A DNA stretch of 64,000 nucleotides from assembly GCA_030062745.1 (NCBI GenBank), contig CP099854.1, positions 12,596,153 to 12,660,152 of the forward strand, written 5' to 3'. The translations under genes were made by a program, and so were the position numbers. Below, one piece after another: positions 35,669-47,886 of this stretch. Below the pieces are notes generated by a model that ran no database searches, was not told the DNA's origin, and worked only from the letters and a program-made list of their open reading frames with translations. The stretch is from Capitulum mitella. Lineage: Eukaryota > Arthropoda > Thecostraca > Pollicipedomorpha > Pollicipedidae. The first letter of the stretch is position 1. Every line of letters begins with the position of its first letter.

Positions 35669-36836
35669 ATGTCAATGCCATTTCGTTTAATTTCTATACC
35701 ATTCTCGAGAGACCATGTTGCCGTGCACAGCATGCGTGAAAGCAAAGATAATGAAATGACGCTTCGAAACAAGATCAGTAAGACTCAAAAGAAGTTTAAA
35801 TGGCAGTTTAAAGCACGAAAAGCACCATCAAGAAACGCAATTTTGCCCTATGTGCAGAAGCTTATCGCAAAGGGCAGCCTTAAAAATCTGACGGTTCAAG
35901 TCAACCCACGGAAACGAGCCAAAAGGACTACGTCTGAGACTGCAAAAGCAGGAGAGGTCTTGCTGTCGAGCTTCTATAAATCCCTCCGTCAGCTCCGGCA
36001 GGAGACAGACTGCAACAAGACGACTGCGTTCGGGCTGGCAAGGCAAGATCTCAAGCTGTTCTCATGCAAAATGAACTTACACCATAAGCTCTCACCAACT
36101 CATGTCGAGCGCATGCGCTACAGTGTCTGGTTCCTAACCCACTGTGACTTACCAGTCATGCATCGACCAGATTTAGTTCAGCGACGAGGCGCACTTTCAT
36201 TTAAACGATCAAGTTAACACCCATAACTATTGCTTTGGTCCACCGAGGTTCCCGATGGGTTCGCGAAGCATCCCTGCACAGTGAAAAGTGCACCACCTGA
36301 TGCGCCATCAGCAGTCGAGGGGTCATTGGTCCCTTCTGGTTTCAGACCAGCCGAGGTGCTGAAATGACTGTAACAGGTAAACGATACGAGGTGGTCCTTA
36401 ATTAGTTTGGGCGGCTTTGAAGAAAGTCTGCGGTGAAGATATATCACGCCAGTGGCGATGGCTTGAGCGAGGTGGTGCGACGACACATACGGCGAGGGAG
36501 ATGAACGAAACAGTGACTCAGAGAGCGATCTGGACCAAGACTAGTTCCATCGAAGGAGCCAAACAACTGGCCAGCACGTTCCCTCCATCTCACTCGCCCA
36601 GATTCCCTTCTTGGTGTTATGTGAAGTCGCAACTGTGCAGGAATGCGCACTAGATGCGCATTCCGGAATGCGCAAGAGCCCGGAAACCACCCAGGACGTA
36701 GGAAAGCATATAAGAATGGCCGTGAAAGCCATGAAGCCAGAGATGTGCCATACCGTCATTTTAACAGCGAAAGATCGGACCGCACAGTGCCTGAAGCGAG
36801 GTGGGGGCCGCATGGAGCACGTGCTGCACCGTCAAA
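35669..36836 (+). pseudogene. mariner-like (IS630/Tc1 superfamily) transposase relic
   Basis: The 182-codon frame 35669-36217 contains the helix-turn-helix region (KFKWQFKARKAPSRN, ILPYVQKLIAKGSL), then KLSPTHVERMRYSVWFL. In the next frame comes FSDEAHFHLNDQVN, the first catalytic aspartate block. Later frames give GGATTHTAREMNE, which stands for QQDGATTHTA with the aspartate lost, PSWCYVKSQL for DFFLWGYVKSQ (third acidic residue lost), and finally RGGGRMEHVL, the usual RRGGHIEHVL end. So nearly the whole protein is laid out in order over 1.17 kb with several frameshifts. It was a cut-and-paste transposase and is inactive. Terminal repeats were not found. Confidence 0.75.
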
Positions 36837-36859
36837 GCCAAGGAAAAAATAGAGCTCAG

Positions 36860-39590
36860 CGATCAGATACCAAATAACATCGAAAGTTCTTTATAGCGAT
36901 TTATCATTTGTGTTACAATGGAAATAACTAAAATTCAAACAATTTACACCCGTCCGCTTTTCCTAGAACGCCCTGTACGAATCCAAATGCACAACCCGTG
37001 ACTGTGCGCACCGACCAAACGGTACATTGGTCGTACTGTCAACACTGGGAAGAAAGATGGCAATGCAACTACAAGACAGAAACCAGAAGAATTCTAATGG
37101 ACGTAACGACTAACGCGTGGTCAGCTTAAAATAGAAGAACGTTTATCAGAGATATCTTTGGAATTAGAGAAAACATTTTAATGTACTTTTCAGGTCCTAA
37201 AATACCGTTCTACACAAACAGCCGAAATTTGTCTACATGTGGCAAGTCTGTCGGGAGAATGACGCCATGAAGCCAATAACGGTTTCGAGATCTAATCGCA
37301 AAAACCATCCACTGAAACCGGACAATGAGAAATGTCGTCGTCGTCATCATCACCAGAAATTTCAAGTACTCAATACATTGTCTACCATCTATATTGCGAG
37401 CCTTCTGCACACTACACTACTACACTACATAACTACTGTCTAGAGGACTATAGATAACTTGCAAGAAAATAGGCTTGTACAGCACCGTGAGAAAAAATTT
37501 CCCAAAAATGCCTGGCAACCTACGTGTAAGCAGCTGATCCACGCAGTCCTAAGAAAGCTTGGCATGACCTGGAGGAAGTTGACCAGCATATTCGACATTT
37601 TGAGGACCTGTCAGTGCCATTTTCCGCACTGACATAGGTCCGTGGCCTGAAGTGCCGCAAAAGAATAAAACACGAAAGGTAACGGATCATCAAGTGCAGA
37701 TTCAAAAATTACGACTTCGGAGACTGCCGCGCTGGATCACTGAGAAGAACTTGCGAGGCTGAAGTCACGGATGACGGACTGTATTTTTCTTAGAGCGGCA
37801 CACAGATGCCCCCAAACCCCAGACTGCACGAAGTGCTGGCGGTGAAGTTCCTCCTAGGGTGCGTCTCAAGACCGAAAGTAAACGTCCAAGAAGCTTCTCG
37901 TATGCATCGCATTAGCCCAAACGGTGTGACAAAGCCGGCGATGTGAGCGGCGAAGAGTACCGATAAAATGGCGATAAAATACCTACGGCGTTGTTACTGC
38001 CGTTTTTGGACGAGAAGTCCGCCGGTCGCCAGTGCTCTTTGACCAGGTCTTGCAAGCGCCCCATTCGCCGACGAGACGATGGCACAATGGAAGAGGCAGG
38101 AGTATCCTTTGTGCCTCGAAATATGGACCTTCCTTGTGTTCCGCAGGCCAGACCTAATGACGACTTTTGTGGGGGGTGCCAAGCAAAAGATTTATAAATG
38201 AGGCTAGGAGGCAAAATCGGATCGTTGACCGAAGCTCAGAATCCAGAAAATGATGCGCGAGATCGGCCCGGAGGTCTGCGGGACATGACCAACAGCAGTC
38301 GGCGCGCGTGCGCCGTGCCGCTGAGAAGGGCGTCGTGTCCGAGATCCACTGAGCGTGCATAAACGTGCATGCGACATAGTACCTGTGACTCCCAGTTTGC
38401 TTTTGTGCAATAAATGTGAAAGCATGACGAACAATCTTCATTTTCCCCATTTCACACTGACCAGCCGTGATGCTCAATCCTACTTTGAAAAACACAAAGA
38501 TAACGTGTGATTAATGACACGCTTTTGCTAGCTGATGGTAGAAAAACTTACGGACCTAGAACAATCAGAAACACGGACCAAAGACTGGGAAAAGGCCTTG
38601 AAGCTCGCAAAGACCGGGGGCTGCGTCCTAAACATACAAGGATTTAAAAGCGGCTTCCGAAAGTGTCGGGAACGTCTAGAAGTAAGGATTCTTCTTCTAT
38701 TCCTTCAGGAAACGGGCCTCGCTTTCGAATTCTTTTTTATCGTAATGTCAGCTTTGCATCGTGGTACTTGGAACAGCCCGTCTTAGGCGACACTTGAACA
38801 AGACAGCGAGGAAGCGAGAGAGCGAGAGATTGGCCATGCCGATGCTCAAGCACGGCTCATTGGTAAGGTCGAGAGGTTTTAAAACTTGCCATGAATTTTG
38901 GCTACTTTCATCTTTTGAATGTTCTCAGTGTGTGATTATGTCGATGAAGAACTGAAGAACTGATGAAGAAAGATATTGCATAACCGTGGAAACAATCTGC
39001 CTTTGGCCGGCCTGTTCCCGCTACGTCATCGCACTTCGCTGAGGAACGGGTGCTCGCATTTCTGGCAGACTACACGTGCTAAAATGGCATGGCTTTAGAG
39101 AACCTGCCACATCGGCTGACTTCGAACACAGGTTCACTGACACGAGCTGAGTGGAGGGCCAGCCCCAGGCCTTTGTGCTTCCTCGAGGCACCCCGCCATT
39201 TGTTGCTATGCTCTCTCTCTCTCTGTCTTTTGTGGACGGCCTGTTGAGTCACTCGTCAGTTTCAGCACCCAGCGATGTTTGAGCGATGCTACCATTGTGA
39301 GAACTGTGGGTGCAGATTAAGTAATTATGCTTGCCTGCACACTGCTGGCACTGGATTAAACAGGCCATCGCGAAGTGACGGCATGGAGGCTGGCGAAACA
39401 GAGGCCGGCCTCTGATCCTCCGGCGTCGCCCCGAGACCGACAGCCGCAGAAGGTTCCAGCATTTGACGGACTTGCGAAACCGACGGCAGAATCCACATGG
39501 CGTCTGCAGTACGGACGCAGACGTCCCTTTCCTGCGGGCTCCCGTTTCCCGCTTTTTCGAGTCTGCGACTCCGCGGCGAAACTGCGAGCG
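36860..39590. other. Intergenic, nothing recognised
   Basis: About 2.7 kb without a domain that I can name. ORFs of 60-113 codons occur on both strands (for example 38154-38495 minus, 38535-38786 plus). A (CGT/CAT)n stutter sits at 37335-37355. Confidence 0.4.
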
Positions 39591-40163
39591 GAAGACGTCC
39601 AAGCGCTCCCTCCTGGCGAGTGGAAGACGTCCAAGCGCTCCCTGCTGGCGAGTGGAAGACGTCCAAGCGCTCCCTCCTGGCGAGCGGAAGATGTCCAAGC
39701 GCTCCCTCCTGGCGAGCGGAAGATGTCCAAGCGCTCCCTGCTGGCGAGCGGAAGACGTCCAAGCGTTCCCTCCTGGCGAGCGGAAGACGTCCAAGCGCTC
39801 CCTCCTGGCGAGCGGAAGACGTCCAAGCGCTCCCTCCTGGCGAGCGGAAGACGTCCAAGCGCTCCCTCCTGGCGAGCGGAAGACGTCCAAGCGCTCCCTC
39901 CTGGCGAGCGGAAGACGTCCAAGCGCTCCCTCCTGGCGAGCGGAAGACGTCCAAGCGCTCCCTCCTGGCGAGCGGAAGACGTCCAAGCGCTCCCTCCTGG
40001 CGAGCGGAAGACGTCCAAGCGCTCCCTCCTGGCGAGCGGAAGACGTCCAAGCGCTCCCTGCTGGCGAGCGGAAGACGTCCAAGCGCTCCCTGCTGGCGAG
40101 CGGAAGACGTCCAAGCGCTCCCTCCTGGCGAGCGGAAGACGTCCAAGCGCTCCCTCCTGGCGA
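39591..40163. repeat. 32-bp minisatellite, 18 units, open in all six frames
   Basis: Eighteen near-identical units start GAAGACGTCC AAGCGCTCCC every 32 bases from 39591 to 40135. Variation is limited to a few positions: C/G in CTCCTGG versus CTGCTGG, C/T in GACGTCC, and G/T in GCGGAAG versus GTGGAAG. Because 32 is not a multiple of three, all three frames on a strand cycle through the same 32-residue peptide repeat, and no unit contains a stop. This explains the six long overlapping frames (up to 374 codons plus, 357 minus). I find no evidence that any of them is a gene. Confidence 0.97.
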
Positions 40164-40165
40164 TT

Positions 40166-41264
40166 TACTCCCCCAGAAATGATAACAGCCATTCCAGAGC
40201 ACTCTCCTTTCTCTCATCCATGCAAGTCCACTCCCTTCGTTTTTCGTTTGGGGTGTGGCAGAATGAGGACAAGGAAGATGTCGTGCCTCCTTTTGCACCA
40301 AGGACCTCCAGACTTCGGACATGGCTCAACAGCGTGTGCTGCGGCCGCCTGCGTTCGCTTTTTTGCTTTTTTACCTATTTGTGCTAGTATTCACGCTCAA
40401 AATGAGCAGACCTCGAATATGAGAAAATGTTATACGGTCTCTGCGCTCAAGTACTTTTCCTCGGTATTTTGCATGCATGCTGGTAGTTGTCAGCTGTGAA
40501 GGAAAAGCCATCAATAGAGTTCTTCGCCCCACTCATCAGCAGACTTCAAGCACGTGAGCTTCAGTATAACTGGTAGATCATTGTTCTCAACCGAAGCTTG
40601 GAATTACTCCCAAAGGGTTTGCATTCTTAAGCTTTCCCTGTAAATCTGGAGAGCTGAAGCTTAGATAGTTTGATCTGGTTTTCGGCATTGGTCCAGAAAG
40701 CTGATCAGAGGAGTTATCACTTGGTTTAACACGCGCAGTGGAAGGGGGTTTCGCACTAACGAGCACCGGAAGGGCGGGGGTCTAAAAGTGTCCCCGTCCG
40801 GTCTCGGCAACGGAAAGAGCTAGAGACATGAAATTTTGTGGGCAAGGTGGGGCTACAACGATTCATATTGTGTGCAATTTTCATGACCTTAGGTCAATAT
40901 TTTCAAGTTCAAATAGGGTGAAAAAGGTCAACTTTGGACACTTTCTCGGACCGTACAGGCCATTCCTTACGACTCTTCGAACGAAACGGGAAAGGGTGTT
41001 TGGCCGTCAAAGCGTGGAATACGACAACTTCCATTCATTTGGCGTCTTGGCTTAGGCTTTTGGGTCGAGGTCATGTCAGGTCATTGACCCATGGCGTCGT
41101 TTTTTCATCTTTTGCAGATCAGATTTCGAGCAACATGGGACAGTTTGCGAGTAAATGAGGGCGCAACATGTATCTTTGGCGTATTTTCAGTGAAGATAGT
41201 CAACATCGGTACATTTGGTCACTTCCAGCGTTTACATTTATGTATGTATGTAAATGTATATATG
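40166..41264. other. Intergenic with AGGTCA-rich repeat DNA
   Basis: 40800-41170 has the style of the piggyBac-type interiors (AGGTCA/TGACCT words, phrases such as CTAGAGACATGAAATTTTGTG) but lacks their termini. No gene recognised. Confidence 0.4.
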
Positions 41265-41720
41265 TATATACATGTGCGTATCAATGTGCCAAACGTGTTT
41301 TAGTAGGGTCTTTGAGTGCACATTTTATACAAATCGACATATTGCAAAGTAAATCTGGACCAGGCCACAAAGACGTTGCCCTTGACCTTTGATGACCTTG
41401 ACCTGAAATGACTCTGGTATATATGCATGCGCATCCACGTGCGCACACGTGTTTTTATTAGGGTCTTTGAATGCATATTTCATAGAAATCGACATGTCGC
41501 AGAGGAAATCTGGGCCAGTTCACAAGATATTGAATCTTGACCTTTAATGGCCTTGACCTTCACTGACCTTGGTATACGTAAGCGTATCAGTGTGCGCACA
41601 CATGTTTTTACTAGGGTCTTTGAATGCATATTTCATACAAACGGACATGTTGCAAAGCAAATCTGGATCAGGTCACAAGCTGTTTGACCTCGACCTTTTA
41701 TGACCTTGACCCTTATTGAT
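41265..41720. repeat. Three-unit ~154-bp satellite with TGACCT words
   Basis: AGGGTCTTTGA(G/A)TGCA recurs at 41306, 41461 and 41614 (spacings 155 and 153). Each unit continues with CATA(C/G)AAA.(C/G)GACAT.T.GCA.AG and CTGG..CAGG.CACAA, then a TTGACCTTTxATGxCCTTGACC cluster. Units are clearly diverged, so the array is old. Confidence 0.8.
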
Positions 41721-44235
41721 CCTGCCTGTGGTCTTAGTACATCCATTACTTATGCCCGAATGACATCGCCTGATTGTGTGCAAACGGTAATCTTAGGTAG
41801 AACGTTAGTTCTTTCACAAAGTTTCCATTTGTCAGCGACAACCGTCGTTCTCGTCATGTTTGCCTGACTTCAGATGCTTGAAACTTCAAAAATTTACGGC
41901 TGATTTCCGATTTTTCTGCGTCATTCGACGAGGTATTCAATTGCCATAAATGTCACAAAGTAGCAGCAACCAGCTCCAATCCGTTCTCGAGATATTCAAG
42001 AAAAACAGGTGGGGGCACAAAAAGACCCCCTTCCAGTGCGCGTGTTAATTTCTTGACAAATTCGGCACGCTTGTTCGGAGTGAGCAATGCCATTGTCCAG
42101 TTTATCGATGTCCATGACATTTTCAGGACCCTCTTCTGCTTCATCCAGTCTTTCTTATTTTATCGTCAAGCTCGCCCAATGCTTGGTCTAGCTGAAGCTT
42201 ATCAACCTAACCGGACTCACGGTACTGATCAATCAGCGAATGAAGGATTGTCGAGACCCGATCGGCCCCGGCTGCGGGCTGCAGCTCTACGTCTTCTTGC
42301 AGTTTGAACTTGTGTCACCGCAGTACAACCTGAATCCCCGGATTTCGGCACCAAAATGTTGCGAAACGAGGCCGGCCTCCTAACGCACATCGGCAAAATG
42401 AACGCATGTTCAATATACTCGTAACTAGTGACCAGTGTATTTTCAGTCGTAAGAAAATCGCTAAGCCATCGCAAGGCCATATGTGACCTACCAGGTAATC
42501 ATCCGGCCAAGATGGGTTTACGGCGTTCCTCACCTGAATGGCCTTTGATAGGCAATGATTTTTTCGATAGAACGATGCACGGATGTCTCCGTGGAGAAAA
42601 CATTTTCCGCTCCATTTGTTGGCGGCTCCGGCGAGACGAGTATCAACAGCGCGAGGTTATACGAGTAGTATGATCACTCCAGTTCGCTGCAATCCAGAAC
42701 GCCAAGAACACGACAGGCAAGCTTTAATACTAAATCGTGGCAAGAACACGTCGCTCACAGGTCGGTGCACCCGACTGGACAGCCGCCGCCGCTCAAAGAC
42801 CGGTACAGCAGGCTTATGCCATTTAGAGCCGGCACATCAGGCTTGATTGTAAGCTCAAATATGTTGAGACTCAAGTCATAGGAGATTCCTCCTAACGTCG
42901 ATACATTAAAAATGTATACCAAACAATACACGTACAGTAAGCGTACACATCAGTAAGCGTGACTGGGATCATCGGCCTCCGCGGCCGCGGACTGGGCTGC
43001 CGCAGGCGGGCGGCGGAGCGGGGCGCTGCGCGGCGTGCGCTGCTGGCGACAGAAACGGCGGACGAATAGACTATGCGCGGTCGCGCCGCCTTATTTGCTG
43101 CTCTCGACATGACGGCGAAGTTGTCTGGCCTTGCGACGCTCGCCGGAGACCACCACCCTCGCATGGTTGAGCCAGCCAAGTCGCAGACAGAGCTGCGCTG
43201 TTGCTAACTTGCGTGCGACACGACGGTTCAGAGTAGAGGATTTCTTCAGCAACAACGCTATGAGGCGTTAGACGATGCCCGGCTGTCCGGCTACGGTCCG
43301 ACCCACGACGAGGTTGAACAGAAGTTCGAAACACTTGACCATCGCCACCCCGCGCCCCGAGGGCGCAGTCAGCCCATCCCTGCTGACAGTTCTCAGCCAG
43401 CTGAACGGAAGAGAGACGGGCGGCGCAGCACTCGACGGCACTCCCAGTGAGGGATTCAAATGACGACACTTGCCGCCACATAGCCAGCGACAAAAGTCAA
43501 CGCTTCTCGCTCGAGACCAATTTCCTTAGGTGCGTCTCGGGCTGCCATGAGCTGATCAGGAGCCAGACACTGCTGCTGTTGAGCAGGCCCAGACTCAGCG
43601 CCGCCTTCGGCGGTGCCAGGGACTCGAGGAACCAACGTGGACTTCTGGAAGACAGCTTCAGAGTCGTCCTGCTCTAGCTGCTCTGCTCTCTCTCGCCCAG
43701 CGACAAGTTTGGTTTGGCCTGGTTTCTAATCGCAACGCCATTCAGCACGGTCGCGATATGATGTCAAATATCGCGATATGGCGCTTGAAACGATCTCCTT
43801 ACGGGGAACCGATTTGAAAATTTAGACGCCACGCCCGGCCAATCCACTGGTCTTTGAATGCAACGCTGGGGGATGATGTGGTGTACGATGCCGTTCATTC
43901 GACAGAACGACTGGCAACATCAATACCGACACCAGCACCAACGCCACACCGACACCAGCATCAGCATCGGCAACAACGCCAAAACCGGTACCGGCACCAG
44001 TAGCAGCAATCAGTACCAGTAATCAGCACTAAATGAAAACAATAAAATAAACATATAAACAATAAAAAAAAACAATAAAAAACAAAAAAACAAACAATAA
44101 AATAAACAAATAAAATAAAATAAACAATAAAACACTTAAATAAAACAACACTAAAAACTAAAGCAGTAACCAATAATCAGCAATCAATAGCGCCGAAATC
44201 AGTACCAGGTCCATCACCAGCTCCAACGCCAGCGT
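41721..44235. other. Intergenic/3' flank of the minus-strand gene
   Basis: No further exon is recognised. 42960-43060 is GC-rich. An inverted repeat of TCGCGATAT lies at 43751-43776. 43920-44010 is a degenerate ACC/AGC-type repeat and 44035-44160 an AATAAA/AAACA simple repeat, both just beyond the stop codon at 44236. Confidence 0.45.
43920..44160. repeat. ACCAGC-type and AATAAA-type simple repeats
   Basis: 43920-44010 is built from imperfect six-base units like ACCGAC and ACCAGC. 44035-44160 is built from AATAAA, AAACA and AATAAAC. They sit directly 3' of the terminal exon at 44236 and may lie in its untranslated region. Confidence 0.7.
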
Positions 44236-44475
44236 TCAGCACCACTTCCAGTCCTGGTGCTGGGCCGGCCGACACTCAGTCGGACACTCCTTCGGCAGCG
44301 TCCCGATGAAGCGGACCCGCGCCGAGCCCACGAAGTCCTGGCGGTCCCGCCGCCGGCTGGGCCACGGCCGGCTGAGCGGGAACTGGCGGCAGGTGTAGCT
44401 GTCGTGGGCCAGCACGTCCTGACGCCGCGCCATCTCCGGCCACAGCCACCTGGCCAGCTCTGTCTGGTCCCAGGA
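44236..44475 (-). CDS. Terminal exon of glycosyltransferase-like protein
   Basis: The last exon carries 79 codons plus TGA (44236-44238), phase 0. It is preceded by a polypyrimidine tract and acceptor CTGTCTCCGTTTCAG. It encodes SWDQTELARWLWPEM, a short linker, VLAHDSYTCRQF, PSRRRDRQDFVGS, and ends with LPKECPTECRPAQHQDWKWC. The spaced cysteines (ECP.EC) and the terminal D-W-x-x-C resemble the C-terminal end of a family of uncharacterised animal proteins that I believe are glycosyltransferase-like. Homologues typically have DQ..L...LWP, HDSY.C and FVG in the same order. The exon is GC-rich inside AT-rich DNA. The upstream intron (44476-48275) contains a disrupted transposable element and a minisatellite. 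The start codon is not in the window's recognised exons. Confidence 0.75.
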   Translation of the reverse strand, partial: SWDQTELARWLWPEMARRQDVLAHDSYTCRQFPLSRPWPSRRRDRQDFVGSARVRFIGTLPKECPTECRPAQHQDWKWC

Positions 44476-45289
44476 CTGAAACGGAGACAGCTAGTCTGGA
44501 ATTTCTGCTAAAAACCACGCCGCTTCTGCCACGATTTTCGCCGATTATGAGGCATGCATCGACTTTGCTTCTAGGTAAAAAGTGCACCCAGTAGCAACTG
44601 TTTGCAGATGTCAAGGACTTCAATGGAAATTTGTGGGTTTGCCGCATATTGCCGAATAACTACCGAGACGCGTAGAGTATTTTGCTATCTTCTAGTTCCT
44701 GGGTACGAACCATTTTCAGTCCCAGGTCTATCTTGAGAACCAATTGCCGGATGTGGGTGATTCGAAAGGTACTCAGAATCCGGTCACTCTGATGACCCAG
44801 GGCTTGTTCCCATTTGTTGATCTCAAGGTCACCGATAACGTTTTAGGTTACGTCATCAACATTTCAAGTCTGTCAGTTACTTCCCAACGTTTTCAGAAAA
44901 ATATTTAACCCTATTACGCACCCATAACGTTTGGGGGCATTCCATTTGGGGGTGGGGTTCTGCGCCCCTTCCCCCCAAGATCACGAGAACTATCCTTCCG
45001 ATTTGATAGCAAAAATCGTCAATCGGTTCGCCATCACTTAAACTGCGTCTTCTAAAACTCCGGAAAACTGTGTAATGGGCAGATAAAGGGAGGCGGCAAA
45101 AAAGTCAGGAAGGGGGGATTTCTAAAGTTGGGATAACTCAGGTATTCATGGACCGATTTCGAATATATTATATACATAATACATATATTACAGTAAAATG
45201 ACTCGAGAGCCAATAGATGGGGTTCTTCCCTTTGGTCCACGTATCCAATGACGTAGCCAAGGGGAGGCTGGTAGGGGTGAACGCCCTCT

Positions 45290-46340
45290 CCTGGAGGTCG
45301 ACCAGGGGCCCTGAGGCCGACAGCGGCACCGAAACGGTCAGGGGTCCCGGGATGGTCGGGAGCCCTGAAACAACCAGGGGCTGTGAAACTGTGGCAGTGG
45401 GATGGTCAACGACCCTGGGAGTTTCGAGGACCTGCAGAGACTGTCATGGATCCTGACACGGCCGGGGCCCGAGCCTGCCATGAGCATGAAGCAACCGGGG
45501 ACCCTCAAACGGTCAGGGTTCCTTTAGGGTCGGGGCTCTGAGATGTCCATGAACCATCCGACAATCAGAAGCCCTGACACACCCAGGAGCCCTGAAACAG
45601 TCGGGGGTTCTGGTTCGGCCAAATGCCCTGGGACGGTCGAGGGTCCTGAGACGGTCAAGGTCCCGGGATGGCCGAGAGGCCCGGAAACGGGCAAAGGTCC
45701 TGAGACGGTCAAAAGCCCGGGATGGTCGGGGTCTGGAAGTGATAGCCCTTTAGACAGTCGACGGTCCTGAGAAGGTCGGAAGGAAGACAGTCCCAGGATC
45801 ACCGACCATGGGCCTCGAGATGGTAGAGGGCCCTGGGACGATCAAGGGCCCAGGATGGTCAGGGGCCAGGGGTGGTCAGGGGTCTTGGGACAGTTATGAA
45901 CTCTGATTAAGTGGGGCTCCTTAAGTGTTCAGGAGCTCTGGGACGAGCGAGGGTCCTGCTACGGCCTAGATCAGGGGTGTCGAGAGAGTCGTGAGTCCTC
46001 AGACAGTCTGGAGCCTACGATGACCACGGGCCGCGGGCCAGTCAGGGGCCTACGACGACCAGGGGCCGTGGGACAGTCAGGGGCCTACGGTGACCAGGGG
46101 CCGTGGGCCAGTCAGGAACCATGAGTCTGAGTCTGACATTCACTGGGCAGGACAGTCATGAGTCTGAAACAGTCAAAGGCCCTGGGGTGATCAGAACCCT
46201 TGAGACAGTCAGTGGGCCTGGGACACCCAGGGACCTTCAAACGGTCAGGGGCGCGGGGACAGTTGGCACCAGAGAAAATCAGGGCCCTGCCATCGACAGC
46301 CCTGGGACTCGGGGGCCCAGGAATGGCCAGGAACACTTAG
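45290..46340. repeat. Degenerate GGTCAGGGGCC minisatellite
   Basis: Imperfect units of about 24 bases run for a kilobase, built from ACGGTCAGGGGTCC(T)GGGA-like words (for example CAGTCAGGGGCCTACGACGACCAGGGGCCGTGGGA). Frames of Gly/Pro/Thr/Val repeats on both strands are by-products. It lies inside the insertion that splits element copy D. Confidence 0.8.
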
Positions 46341-47394
46341 ATAATAATGTAACGTAATGTAAGTATGGTAGCAAAGTGGATAGGTTAAATGCACTGATCA
46401 TAGAGTGCTGAATCGAGCGTCCACCTTGTCAATGCGTGGTAGGAAATCTCAGAGTATGCGAACCATGCCGAGACTAAAAGGGGGCCTCGTTTGTCACACG
46501 CCCACGAGGCGCGTTTGCTGGCTTTAGTTTGATGTCAGGCGGAGATACTGCAGTATCTCACCAGTCGCAGTTCGCTTCAGGAGCCAGCTCTCGTTTTAAG
46601 CCATTTCATTCTGAAATGACACCTGGATTCAAAAACGATTTCTCTTACTAATCCTCCGCCTAACCCGACAACCAGCAAAAACGTGATCAGCATGTAAACA
46701 ACGATACATGAAGCACGTATAATTCAACAACATACATAACGGCGAATTCCACCTTGCCGCGAAAAATAATGCAGGGAATCGACAAAGGTACGCCTCAGAG
46801 AGTGCCTCTGAGCAGCGCGCGGGGCGACGGTAAAGTAAGAAGAGTGCGCCTCACGAGCAGCCTTTAGCGGACGCGCTGGGGAACGATGGGCAAGCAGCCA
46901 AAGTGAGCCTCAGGGAGCAGCCCTGAGCGGACGTGCACGGAAGCGAATCGGGAGGCTGACTACCCACCGCTTGCCGATCAGTTTCTGACGTCAGTTCGGA
47001 GTTACGTGGCAAAGTGTCAGCCGGACAAAGGCGGACAGGAGAAAGAGAGGGGGTAAAAATGTGCAGAACTGGCAATAACCAGCGCAAAGGCTGCCAATCG
47101 AACCCGGCTTGCACGCATGTGTTTCGAGGATCTTACCACGGATCTATCTTTCCGCGCGAGGGCGCATTTCCGACACTGCGGTAAAATAAAAATATGCAAA
47201 CTATGCCATTAATTATACCTGTGTCGTAAATTTTTAAGTGAGGCAAAAACCTGGTTCGATGTTACTTGAGGTTCCCCTGAAAATGATGTGCGCAAAATCT
47301 GGAAAGTTTTCCTGATTTGGGGTTGGGGTTGGCTGGGGACAGTAAAACTGATTACTCTCCTTCCTGGACCGAATCCTGGCTACGCGAGAGCAAA
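46341..47394. other. Right part of the insertion within element D
   Basis: No coding region recognised. GAGTGCCTC/GCGCCTCA..GAGCAGCC words recur three times at 46790-46925 (a short degenerate repeat). The tRNA-like sequence 47082-47157 is the only other feature. Confidence 0.4.
47082..47157 (-). other. tRNA-like sequence (pseudogene or SINE piece)
   Basis: On the minus strand a 76-base segment has a possible 7-bp acceptor stem (GCGCGGA with TTTGCGC, two G-T pairs), a D-arm GATC...GATC around a CGTGGTAA loop, and a B-box-like GGGTTCGATTG. The anticodon arm and T stem do not pair properly. It is therefore not a working tRNA but probably derived from one. Confidence 0.3.
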
Positions 47395-47861
47395 TATCTA
47401 TAATTTGCGCATAATTCATAGGCGTTCACAGGACTTGGAAAAAAAGGGTGTTTTTTAACAGAACTGACATAAAGGTTACAAACTGTTTTTTTTAGCTTTC
47501 ACGAGTTATCTTATTCTTAAGTAGAAATATTTTTACAGTGTATGTACAATGTTGGCATAGGCGGTGGCAGGGACAAGTAGAAGGGAACTGTCATGGGCAA
47601 ATTTTCATTCCACCAACTTATGATCTTTGATCTCGAATGACCTCAGATGACGCAAACGACGCAACTGACCTTGGGTTCGTTTTATATTGTTCTAGAACGA
47701 TATCATGATTCAAATTGATCATATTTCCCAATGTCCTATTAATGGCCGTAGTGATATAATGTACGCGAACAGACACCTTAAACCATATCTTTGTGACCTT
47801 ACCTGATATCGCCGTGAAATCTGAAAATCAAGTAGATATAATTTCCAAAGCTATAACATAT

Positions 47862-47886
47862 GTATATATATATATATATATATATA
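47862..47886. repeat. (TA)n microsatellite
   Basis: A short TA run lies within the right part of element copy D. Confidence 0.9.

Noticed and set aside
39249-40499. Six long frames (up to 374 codons) as a repeat protein gene
   Set aside because: All are produced by a stop-free 32-bp minisatellite; no signal, splice site or unique domain outside the array supports a gene.
45543-46357. Gly/Pro/Thr-Val repeat frames on both strands
   Set aside because: By-products of the degenerate GGTCAGGGGCC minisatellite.
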